Shown piece by piece: positions 5,113 through 10,687 of a DNA stretch of 11,002 nucleotides. Source of the DNA: Anaerolineae bacterium (GTDB lineage: Bacteria > Chloroflexota > Anaerolineae > UBA4142). The position numbers and the translations under genes were made by a program. The stretch spans positions 1-11,002 of the forward strand of contig JAOACU010000076.1 in NCBI GenBank assembly GCA_026417715.1. Reading direction: 5' to 3'. Numbering within the stretch: the stretch's first letter is position 1; every line of letters starts with the position of its first letter. The notes beneath the pieces were generated by a model. That model was not told the origin of the DNA, made no database searches, and saw only the letters and a program-made list of their open reading frames with translations.

Positions 5113-7661
5113 GTAGGTGGTGGTCGGCGGCTTGCCCTGAGCGTAGTCGAAGGGTCGGCGGTCGGCGGTCGGCGGTCTTTGTCGCGTTGATTCTCCTGCT
5201 CGTTGCCTGCCAACCTACCAACAACGCAACAAGCACAACGGGCGGTGTGTGGACGGGATTTTTGGAAGGCAAGACGCTCGATGTATCGCCCGAGGTCGGC
5301 GGACGCGTGACGAGCATCCTCGTCGAAGAAGGCGATGTGGTCCAAGCGGGGCAACTGCTCGCGACGATTGATGACGAGTTCTTGCGTCTGCGTATCGAAA
5401 TCGCCGATGCGAACGTTGCCGCCGCGCAAGCGCAACTCGCGCTCCTCGAAGCCGGCGCGCGTCCCGAAGACATTCGCCAAGCCGAAGCGCGCGTCGAACA
5501 AGCGCGCGCCGCGCTCCTCGCCGCGACCCAAGCCCTCTCCGATACGCTCGCGATTCGCGCGAATCCACAAACGCTCATCATCGCCAGAGCCGATGCGGAG
5601 ACGCGCGCGATTGCCGCAACATTCAACTACACGGCAACCGCCAAGCAAGCCGAAGCCGCCGATTTGGAGAGTCGGCTGTGGGCGGACATTGTCAAGCAAC
5701 TGGGTGAAGGTATCGAGGTGCGTTTGCCAACAGGTGCGGTGTTGCGTTTTGACACACCGCAACAACGATTGACGTACGCGCATAGCGAATGGAATCGCGC
5801 GAGCACGACGGCGTGGCAGGCGTGGGCAAATCTCGATGTGGCGCGCGCCAACGCGCACACTGCCTACGCGACTTGGAAAGACCTCTCCGATCAACTCGCG
5901 AATCCGATTGCGCTCGACGCGCGCGTGAATCAGGCGCGCGCTGCGCGCGAACGCGCCGCCGCGAATCTGCAACTTGCCCAAGCCGCGCTCGATGCGTTGC
6001 GCGAAGGAGCAACCCCTGCGCAACTTGAAGCCGCCCATGCCACGCTCGATCAAGCACGCGCCGCGCGCGCCGCGCTGGACAAAGAGTTGACCCGCTATCA
6101 CATCGTCGCACCGCGCGAAGGCATCGTCACGCGCGTCGCCTATCGTGTCGGTGAGGTGATTCCGCCAACGACCGCGCTGGTGCGTTTGAGTGTCGCCGGT
6201 GAACTCAAGTTGCGCGTCTTTGTGCCGATGGCGCAACTCGAACGCATTCGCTTGGGCGATACTGTCACCGTCAGCATCACCGAGTTGGACAATCGGCTGG
6301 TGAAAGGAACAGTGACGCACATTGCCGAACGCGCGGAATTTGCGGGACGCCAAGCCCAAACCGATCAGGATCGCAACGCGCAACTCGTCGCTGTTGAAAT
6401 CACGTTACACAGTACCGATGCGCAAATCAAGCCCGGAATGCCCGCAAGTTTGGTGACCGGCGATATACCCCCAGGGGGTATCCGATTGCCCACGCTATTC
6501 GGTGGCGGTTCGGCTCTCGTTGCATCGGGTACGCTGGAGACGCGTCAGACGCGTGTCGCGGCTGAAGTGAGCGCGCGCGTCGTGAATGTGCGCGCGCAAC
6601 GCGGCAACGTCGTGAACGAAGGGGATGTGTTGCTGGAACTGGACGATGCCACCATCAAAAATTCGTTGAGCGAAGCGCAAGCCGCCGTGCGCGCGGCTCA
6701 AGCGCGTCTCGAGCAAGTGCTCGAACCGCCGCGCCCTGCGACGATTGCACTCTCCGAAGCCAAACTCGCGCAAGCCAACGCAGACTTGGACGCTGCGCGC
6801 GCGTCCCTTGCCGATGCTGAACGCGCGCTGGCAAATCCGCAAGAGTTGTTGATGCAGTTGCACGTGTGGGAAGGCAAGGTGCTTGCCGCGCAGGGTGAAG
6901 TCAGGCGCGCCCAAGCCACGCTCACTTTTATCAACAATCAACTGGAGAGCGCGCAAGCCGATCAATCGAACGTGGGCAAGACGCGCTATCAAATGCTCTT
7001 GCGACAAAAAGAAGCCGCCGAAGCCGCACTCGCAGCGGCGCAAGTCACCGCGCAAGGCAACGCGCGCGTGTTGGAACTTTATCGCGCGCTCGTTGCCAAT
7101 CCGCTCGAACTCATCGCCACGAAAAACGCGGCGGCACATCAGGTCAAGATTGCCGAAGCCGGCAAAAAAATCGCGCAAGCGGAACTCGACATTGCCAAGC
7201 GCGCGCCGCAGAAAGAAGCCGTCGCGCTTGCCGAAGCGCACGTGCGCGTCGCCCAAGCGCAATTGAAGATGATCGAAGCGCAAGCGCGTCGCTATATCAT
7301 CACCGCGCCGATGTCAGGCACGATCACCGGCAAAAGCGTCGAGCCCGGTGAGACGGTGCGCATCGGCGCGCCACTCTTTATCATCGCCGATCCAAGTGAA
7401 CTCGAAATGACCGTGTACGTGCCGATTCGTCACATCGGTTCGGTCAAACTGGGGCAAAACGTCAAAATCACGCTACCGAGTTTGCCGGGCAAAACATTCG
7501 TCGGTCAAGTAACCTACATCGCACCCGAAGCCGAATTCAAACCGGCAAATCTCTACAACGTGCAAGAACGTTCCGAGATGGTGTTCGCCGTGCGCGTGAC
7601 GATTCGCAATCCCAAAGGTGAGTTGAAAGCCGGCTTGCCCGCCGACGTAACATTCGAATAA
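5067..7661 (+). CDS. Lipoprotein adaptor with two tandem HlyD/YbhG-like modules (864 aa)
   Basis: Membrane-fusion adaptor of the ABC exporter, about twice the usual length. A hydrophobic signal (about 36-47) ends in lipobox LVAC with Cys48, so a lipoprotein is likely. Module A (about 60-465): lipoyl-like half SPEVGGRVTSILVEEGDVVQ (74-93), an Ala/Gln/Glu-rich coiled coil (about 104-340), the second lipoyl half IVAPREGIVTRVAYRVGE, and beta-barrel/membrane-proximal parts ending IKPGMPASL. Module B (about 484-864) repeats the order: AAEVSARVVNVRAQRGNVVNEGD (498-520), coiled coil (about 527-742), ITAPMSGTITGKSVEPGE, then a barrel ending LKAGLPADV. There is no signal or membrane segment between modules. 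Translation could start at TTG 5067 (GGAG 7 nt upstream) or GTG 5106; both lie in repeats, so the start is uncertain. Residues up to about 37 are repeat-encoded. Sequencing error is an unlikely cause of the fusion because the junction is in frame and module B lacks its own start and signal. Confidence 0.88.
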   Translation: MRVRSSEFSIQYSVFSRWWSAACPERSRRVGGRRSAVFVALILLLVACQPTNNATSTTGGVWTGFLEGKTLDVSPEVGGRVTSILVEEGDVVQAGQLLATIDDEFLRLRIEIADANVAAAQAQLALLEAGARPEDIRQAEARVEQARAALLAATQALSDTLAIRANPQTLIIARADAETRAIAATFNYTATAKQAEAADLESRLWADIVKQLGEGIEVRLPTGAVLRFDTPQQRLTYAHSEWNRASTTAWQAWANLDVARANAHTAYATWKDLSDQLANPIALDARVNQARAARERAAANLQLAQAALDALREGATPAQLEAAHATLDQARAARAALDKELTRYHIVAPREGIVTRVAYRVGEVIPPTTALVRLSVAGELKLRVFVPMAQLERIRLGDTVTVSITELDNRLVKGTVTHIAERAEFAGRQAQTDQDRNAQLVAVEITLHSTDAQIKPGMPASLVTGDIPPGGIRLPTLFGGGSALVASGTLETRQTRVAAEVSARVVNVRAQRGNVVNEGDVLLELDDATIKNSLSEAQAAVRAAQARLEQVLEPPRPATIALSEAKLAQANADLDAARASLADAERALANPQELLMQLHVWEGKVLAAQGEVRRAQATLTFINNQLESAQADQSNVGKTRYQMLLRQKEAAEAALAAAQVTAQGNARVLELYRALVANPLELIATKNAAAHQVKIAEAGKKIAQAELDIAKRAPQKEAVALAEAHVRVAQAQLKMIEAQARRYIITAPMSGTITGKSVEPGETVRIGAPLFIIADPSELEMTVYVPIRHIGSVKLGQNVKITLPSLPGKTFVGQVTYIAPEAEFKPANLYNVQERSEMVFAVRVTIRNPKGELKAGLPADVTFE
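5122..5177. repeat. GGTCGGC heptamers split by a nested CCCTGAGCG-type repeat
   Basis: GGTCGGC units at 5153, 5160 and 5167 plus GGTC at 5174 run to the end of the tract; one further GGTCGGCGG copy is at 5122-5130. A 22-bp block (5131-5152) lies between two identical 9-bp GGTCGGCGG flanks. Its core plus the flanking GG reads CCCTGAGCGTAGTCGAAGGG (5135-5154). This core resembles a short dispersed repeat I recall in many uncultured bacterial genomes, recognisable by translations such as PERSRR or LRSGQ. The whole block is read in frame as part of the adaptor's N-terminus and supplies the basic n-region (RSRRVGGRR). Confidence 0.85.
6465..6481. other. Perfect 17-bp palindrome at the HlyD module junction
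   Basis: ATACCCCC, a central A, then GGGGGTAT: 8-bp perfect arms. In the adaptor it encodes part of DIPPGGIR (residues 466-473), exactly between module A and module B. The pattern TACCCC...GGGGTA resembles operators of the CsoR/copper-sensing repressor family. An operator inside a gene would be odd; it could be a remnant of a former intergenic region or chance. Confidence 0.5.
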
Positions 7662-7710
7662 GCAATACGCAATACGTGATACGCAATACGTAATACGTGA
7701 TACGTGATAC
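7662..7710. repeat. Directional array of seven tandem heptamers after the adaptor gene
   Basis: Seven perfect-register units of consensus GYRATAC (GCAATAC, GTAATAC or GTGATAC) occupy 7662-7710. They start on the base after stop codon TAA 7659-7661. There is no facing inverted arm. The unit is the same as in the right arm of the 3041-3113 fold-back. A GTG inside it (7697) opens an in-frame extension of the next gene but has no SD. Confidence 0.94.
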
Positions 7711-7718
7711 GCCATTAT

Positions 7719-7723
7719 GGAGA
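7719..7723 (+). promoter_or_regulatory. Ribosome binding site of the 174-residue protein
   Basis: GGAGA, 6 nt before ATG 7730. It sets the start at 7730 instead of the in-frame GTG at 7697, which lies within the heptamer array. Confidence 0.8.
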
Positions 7724-7729
7724 CAAACA

Positions 7730-8254
7730 ATGACAACCAAAATTGATTACACACTGGACGAATGGTGGGCACTGCAAGAGGTGCCGTTGCTCGTTGGTGT
7801 AGCCGTGTTGTACGCCTCACCGAGTAGCACGGGCGGAGTGATGCGCGAGATTCTTGCTAGTGCAACCGCAGTTGCCAACGCCGGGCAAATGTTCCCCGAC
7901 AATGAACTAATCCAAGCGTTGCTAACGCCCGACGAAGATTCCAAGATTCTCAAGCCACCACCACCGATCACCGCAGGCACATCGCGGCAAGAACGCGCCG
8001 AGCAGTTGCGCAAGGAAACGCTTGCCAAATGTCAACGCGTGGCAAACGTCCTCGATGCCAAAGCGACCGCGCGCGAAATTCGCGAATATAAAATGTGGGT
8101 GATGGCGATTGGGGGCGAAGTGGCAGCGGCATCGCGCGAGGGCGGAATGTTCGGCATTGGCGCCAAAACCATCACCGATGCGGAAATCGCGCTCTTGCAA
8201 GAAATTGCCAACGCGTTGCGTTATCATTCATACAAGCCACCCACGCGTGATTAG
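7730..8254 (+). CDS. Conserved-looking soluble protein of unknown function (174 aa)
   Basis: I cannot assign a function. The protein opens with YTLDEWWALQEVPLLVGVAVLYASPS and a helix (GGVMREILASATAVANAG). A Pro-rich middle (KPPPPITAGTSRQE, about 75-88) follows, then a charged helix (about 87-118). The C-terminal segment contains EYKMWVMAIGGEVAAASREGG and GIGAKTITDAEIALLQEIANAL. The pattern of an N-terminal W..L...P..V..AV helix, a Y..W helix and a GIG...(T/S)DAE..L..I ending recalls small uncharacterised helical proteins of several phyla. No signal peptide or membrane segment is convincing, though residues 18-30 are hydrophobic. It follows the exporter on the same strand and its stop is 3 nt before the thioesterase ATG, so the two are probably translationally coupled. 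Confidence 0.8.
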   Translation: MTTKIDYTLDEWWALQEVPLLVGVAVLYASPSSTGGVMREILASATAVANAGQMFPDNELIQALLTPDEDSKILKPPPPITAGTSRQERAEQLRKETLAKCQRVANVLDAKATAREIREYKMWVMAIGGEVAAASREGGMFGIGAKTITDAEIALLQEIANALRYHSYKPPTRD

Positions 8255-8257
8255 ACG

Positions 8258-9064
8258 ATGACTCAACCCTACACCACGCGTTTGCGCGTGCGGCACTATG
8301 AAATGAACGCGCGCAACGAACTGCCGATGAGCGCGCTATTTCGACTGTTTCAAGAAACCGCGATGCGCGTCACGCGCGCGGCTGGTTTTGGGGTCGAGTG
8401 GTTTGTGGAACGTCAGACAGTCTGGGTGCTGCGCGCGATGATCGTCGAACACCTGCGTCCGATTCACTACCCCGACGAACTCGATGTCGCGTCATGGCTT
8501 TCTGATGCCGGCAAAATACGCGTGCATCGTGAGTATCTAGCGCGCGATGCGGCGAGTGGTGAAATCGTTGCACGCGGACGCGGCGAATGGGTACACCTGA
8601 ACGGCAAAACGATGATGCCCACGCGCATCCCAGCGGAAATTCTCGCGCGGATGCAACCGAACGGTGTCAGTGCGGTGCCGCGTCTTGAACCGCGCGCGTA
8701 TCCTGTGCCGCGCGCGCCTGTCGAGTATCGAACCCAACGACGCGTGCAACGATACGAAACCGATGGTTTACAACACGTCAACAATGCGGTGTATGTGGAT
8801 TGGTTGGAGGAAGCACTCGCTGATGCCGTCGCGCCGTTCGCGTCGGTCGGACGTTACTTGCGTGTGCGCCGACACGACATCGAGTACGCGCACGCGGCAT
8901 TACCCGGCGATCACGTGGAAATCGTGGTGCGATTAGTCGGTGCAGGGCATTGCGCGAGCGCGTGGCAAGCGCAGATTTATCGCGGCGATGCATTGCTTGT
9001 GCGCGATCACATCACCGCGCTGTGGGTGACTAACGACGGAAAACCGATACGCGGACAATCGTAG
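8258..9064 (+). CDS. Two-hotdog acyl-ACP/acyl-CoA thioesterase
   Basis: 268 residues with two hotdog domains in tandem, the arrangement of the FatA/acyl-ACP thioesterase family. Domain 1 (about 6-130) begins RVRHYEMNARNELPMSALFRLFQETA, an altered active-site region. Domain 2 (about 157-262) carries YETDGLQHVNNAVYVDWLEEAL (166-187) with Asp169 four residues before His173 of HVNN. That spacing is as in YbgC/4HBT-type enzymes, where the Asp is catalytic. The Asn two positions before this His in plant FatB is Leu171 here. It likely hydrolyses a fatty or aromatic acyl thioester in the cytoplasm; chain specificity cannot be told. No SD is seen; initiation probably depends on the gene 3 nt upstream. 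The stop codon TAG (9062-9064) is part of the hairpin that follows. Confidence 0.87.
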   Translation: MTQPYTTRLRVRHYEMNARNELPMSALFRLFQETAMRVTRAAGFGVEWFVERQTVWVLRAMIVEHLRPIHYPDELDVASWLSDAGKIRVHREYLARDAASGEIVARGRGEWVHLNGKTMMPTRIPAEILARMQPNGVSAVPRLEPRAYPVPRAPVEYRTQRRVQRYETDGLQHVNNAVYVDWLEEALADAVAPFASVGRYLRVRRHDIEYAHAALPGDHVEIVVRLVGAGHCASAWQAQIYRGDALLVRDHITALWVTNDGKPIRGQS

Positions 9065-9089
9065 AGACGAGTCGGTGACTCGTCTCTAC
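9061..9089. terminator. 13-bp perfect hairpin at the convergent junction
   Basis: GTAGAGACGAGTC (9061-9073), loop GGT, then the perfect complement to 9089, followed by CATTTTATT on the + strand. It lies between the convergent thioesterase and sugar-dehydrogenase genes, so it is a plausible terminator for the + operon. The T-run is interrupted; it does not extend into T's on the - side. It belongs to the GTAG-type repeat family also seen at 10675-10687. Confidence 0.72.
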
Positions 9090-9093
9090 CATT

Positions 9094-10416
9094 TTATTGC
9101 CCCACGTACACCACGCGATACACCCGCCCGCCTTTGTCGTCGGAGATGTACATCACACCGTCGGGACCAAAGATCACATCGGCGGGACGTCCCCAGGTGG
9201 CAGCATCGCCACATTTGGCGTTGGGCGCGCGCCAACCTGTGGCAAACGTTTCGCTTCGCGTGGGCAAACCGTTTTCGATGACGATGCGTTGCACTTTGCA
9301 ATCGCGATAATTTTCTACCGCGTCCGTGTTCCACGAACCGTGATAGGCAACAAAGAGATCGTGTTGATACATCGCCGGAAAATTGACGATGCTTGCGAAT
9401 GTCATTCCTAGTGGCGCGCTGTGTGCCAAATCGGTAAAGAGCGCGGGCACCACTTGCGCGCAATCAAAACCGGGCGGCAGCGCGACGCGCGTATCGCGCA
9501 CTTCAGCCGTTTGGTTGGGTGGCAAGTTCGCGCCTAGCGTCGGTGTGTAGCAGTAGGGCCAGCCATAGTGGCGACCGCGTTCGACGCGAATGACGATCTC
9601 TTCGGGCGGTAGATGATCACCCAAACCATCGCTACCGTTGTGATTCGCCCACAGTTCACCACTGGAAGTGAAAACAAAATCTACGCTGTTGCGCAGCCCT
9701 TCTGCCCACACCGCGCGCTTGCGCGCGTCCGCATCGTTGGCAAAAGGATTGTCGGCAGGAATCGTGCCATCGGCGTTGAAGCGAAGAATCGCCGCGCGAC
9801 GTGGATCGCTTTCGGGTGTGATGTTTGAGTACGAACCCGCACTGACGTACAACTTGCCATCGGGACCAAAGTGCAAGGTGCGCGAGATGTGTCCACCACA
9901 GCAAGGCAGATTCGTCGTCACTACTTCACGCGATTCAAACGTGCCGTTGTTATCCGCATCGCGAAAACGTTCCACACGATCTTGTTCGGCGACGTAGAGC
10001 CAACCGTTGTGCCATTCGATTCCGTGTGGCGCGTTCAAGCCCGATGCGATCACTTCGACACCATCGGCAAGTCCATCGGCATTGCGGTCGGGCAAACGCA
10101 CGACCTGCCCCGCTCGCATCAGCGACACGTACAACATTCCATCAGGACCGAACGCCATAAAACGCGGTTGAGTCAAACCTTGTGCAAAGATGCGAATCGC
10201 GAATCCGTTCGGCACCGTGATTCGACGCGCGGCTTCGTCGGGCGGAGGAACTGGAGGCGGAGGAGGGGTTTGCTTGGCGATGAATGGAAAATAGATGATG
10301 AATGTATCGCGTGGCGCGGCTTGTGAGGCGTGTGGAATCAGGTCAAGTAGCGCGAACAAAAGAACAAGCGCCAGCATCATCGCGACGACACTGGCGCGCG
10401 TAATCGTCTGAAGCAT
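9094..10416 (-). CDS. Secreted PQQ-dependent sugar dehydrogenase-like beta-propeller
   Basis: 440 residues. The N-terminus is a Sec signal (about 1-33, hydrophobic 9-25, SQA before the likely cut). A YFPFIAK stretch and a Pro-rich linker (50-59) come next. Proteins of Chloroflexota often carry a similar hydrophobic patch here. The propeller has repeated FGPDGxLYV blades (89-97, 183-191, 416-424). It also has the sorbosone/glucose dehydrogenase (GSDH) landmarks: HGIEW (131-135), CCGGHISRT (172-180), EGLRNSVDF (239-247), GELWANHNGSDGLGDHLPPEE, HYGWPYC (283-289), HSAPLGM (332-338) and HGSW (359-362). The family oxidises sugars or related alcohols with PQQ outside the membrane. Six Cys residues after the signal allow disulfides. 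Start at 10416 is set by GGGAG 7 nt upstream and by the signal peptide; the open frame further upstream reads through repeats. Confidence 0.87.
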   Translation of the reverse strand: MLQTITRASVVAMMLALVLLFALLDLIPHASQAAPRDTFIIYFPFIAKQTPPPPPVPPPDEAARRITVPNGFAIRIFAQGLTQPRFMAFGPDGMLYVSLMRAGQVVRLPDRNADGLADGVEVIASGLNAPHGIEWHNGWLYVAEQDRVERFRDADNNGTFESREVVTTNLPCCGGHISRTLHFGPDGKLYVSAGSYSNITPESDPRRAAILRFNADGTIPADNPFANDADARKRAVWAEGLRNSVDFVFTSSGELWANHNGSDGLGDHLPPEEIVIRVERGRHYGWPYCYTPTLGANLPPNQTAEVRDTRVALPPGFDCAQVVPALFTDLAHSAPLGMTFASIVNFPAMYQHDLFVAYHGSWNTDAVENYRDCKVQRIVIENGLPTRSETFATGWRAPNAKCGDAATWGRPADVIFGPDGVMYISDDKGGRVYRVVYVGQ

Positions 10417-10423
10417 TTTTTCT

Positions 10424-10444
10424 CTCCCAACCAAAATCGTTGGG
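10424..10444 (-). promoter_or_regulatory. RBS of the sugar dehydrogenase within a small dyad
   Basis: On the - strand CCCAAC (10444-10439), a 7-nt loop, then GTTGGG (10431-10426) can form a 6-bp hairpin. Its last three G's are the first bases of the Shine-Dalgarno GGGAG (10428-10424), 7 nt before the ATG. If transcription starts near 10441 part of the left arm would be missing, so the dyad may instead be a DNA operator. Confidence 0.5.
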
Positions 10445-10447
10445 CAA

Positions 10448-10456
10448 ATTGTATCA
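10448..10456 (-). promoter_or_regulatory. Extended -10 promoter of the sugar dehydrogenase
   Basis: The - strand reads TGATACAAT, i.e. TGn plus TACAAT (5 of 6 to TATAAT), an extended -10 element. No good -35 hexamer is seen 16-18 bp upstream. Predicted start near 10441 gives a 5' leader of about 25 nt. Confidence 0.5.
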
Positions 10457-10497
10457 CAGAAGGATGTGCGATGCGTTAAAAACGCGCTAAAAATTTT

Positions 10498-10520
10498 GGG
10501 GCGAGCCGTCGGCTCGTCCC
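10498..10520. repeat. 11-bp-arm palindrome of the GTAG/GGGGCGAG family
   Basis: GGGGCGAGCCG (10498-10508) and CGGCTCGTCCC (10510-10520) are complementary apart from one G-T pair, around a single T. On the - strand 10523-10511 reads CTAGGGACGAGCC, close to GTAGAGACGAGTC at 9061. The stretch between the sugar dehydrogenase start and xseA (10417-10683) contains no gene I can support. Confidence 0.8.
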
Positions 10521-10561
10521 TAGGGTTGGCGTAGTCTGTTGACAGGCGAATAAATTCACGG

Positions 10562-10630
10562 CAACAACTACCCGAAGCCCGCCTACGCGGGCTAAACGAG
10601 CCGCCGAAGGGCGGCTTCGGGTGGTCGTTG
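10562..10630. repeat. Three-way-junction palindrome
   Basis: 18-nt terminal arms (10562-10579 and 10613-10630) are inverted copies with one mismatch and one G-T pair. Inside are two perfect hairpins: AGCCCGC/GCGGGCT (10576-10593, loop CTAC) and GCCGCC/GGCGGC (10600-10615, loop GAAG). With the outer stem shortened to 14 positions (10562-10575/10617-10630) all three helices fit together as a Y-shaped junction. It resembles REP/MITE-like intergenic elements; there is no tRNA anticodon arm or T-loop. Confidence 0.82.
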
Positions 10631-10631
10631 C

Positions 10632-10648
10632 GGCGACTTGCAGTCGCC
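10632..10648. repeat. 7-bp perfect hairpin
   Basis: GGCGACT (10632-10638), loop TGC, AGTCGCC (10642-10648). It follows the three-way-junction element by one base and may be part of the same composite repeat. Confidence 0.75.
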
Positions 10649-10674
10649 AACAACCTACTTTGCACCAGCCCTGC

Positions 10675-10687
10675 GACTCGCCCCTAC
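10675..10687 (-). repeat. GTAG-type repeat end that supplies the xseA stop codon
   Basis: The - strand reads GTAGGGGCGAGTC, matching 11 of 13 bases of the hairpin arm at 9061-9073. The TAG stop of xseA (10686-10684) is bases 2-4 of this motif. CTCGCCCC at 10677-10684 is also the inverted copy of GGGGCGAG at 10498-10505. Confidence 0.75.

Noticed and set aside
5131..5152. Insertion sequence remnant
   Set aside because: Only 22 bp, with no transposase fragment or terminal inverted repeats of IS type; better called a short dispersed repeat.
5103..6383. Long open frame on the - strand opposite the adaptor
   Set aside because: It mirrors the high-GC coding strand with no recognisable domain; the + strand frame has clear HlyD modules.
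7697..7729. GTG 7697 as start of the 174-residue protein
   Set aside because: It lies inside the heptamer array without an SD, whereas ATG 7730 has GGAGA at proper distance.
9097..10326. Open frames on the + strand across the sugar dehydrogenase
   Set aside because: Shadows of the - strand propeller gene, with no start signals or domain features.
10562..10648. tRNA or cloverleaf RNA gene
   Set aside because: There is no 7-bp acceptor with a CCA-type end, no T-loop GTTCRA and no anticodon arm of proper size; the helices are better explained as nested palindromes.
10417..10665. N-terminal extension of the sugar dehydrogenase frame to 10665
   Set aside because: It runs through palindromes, lacks family similarity, and would bury the signal peptide; ATG 10416 has a good SD and a signal sequence right after it.
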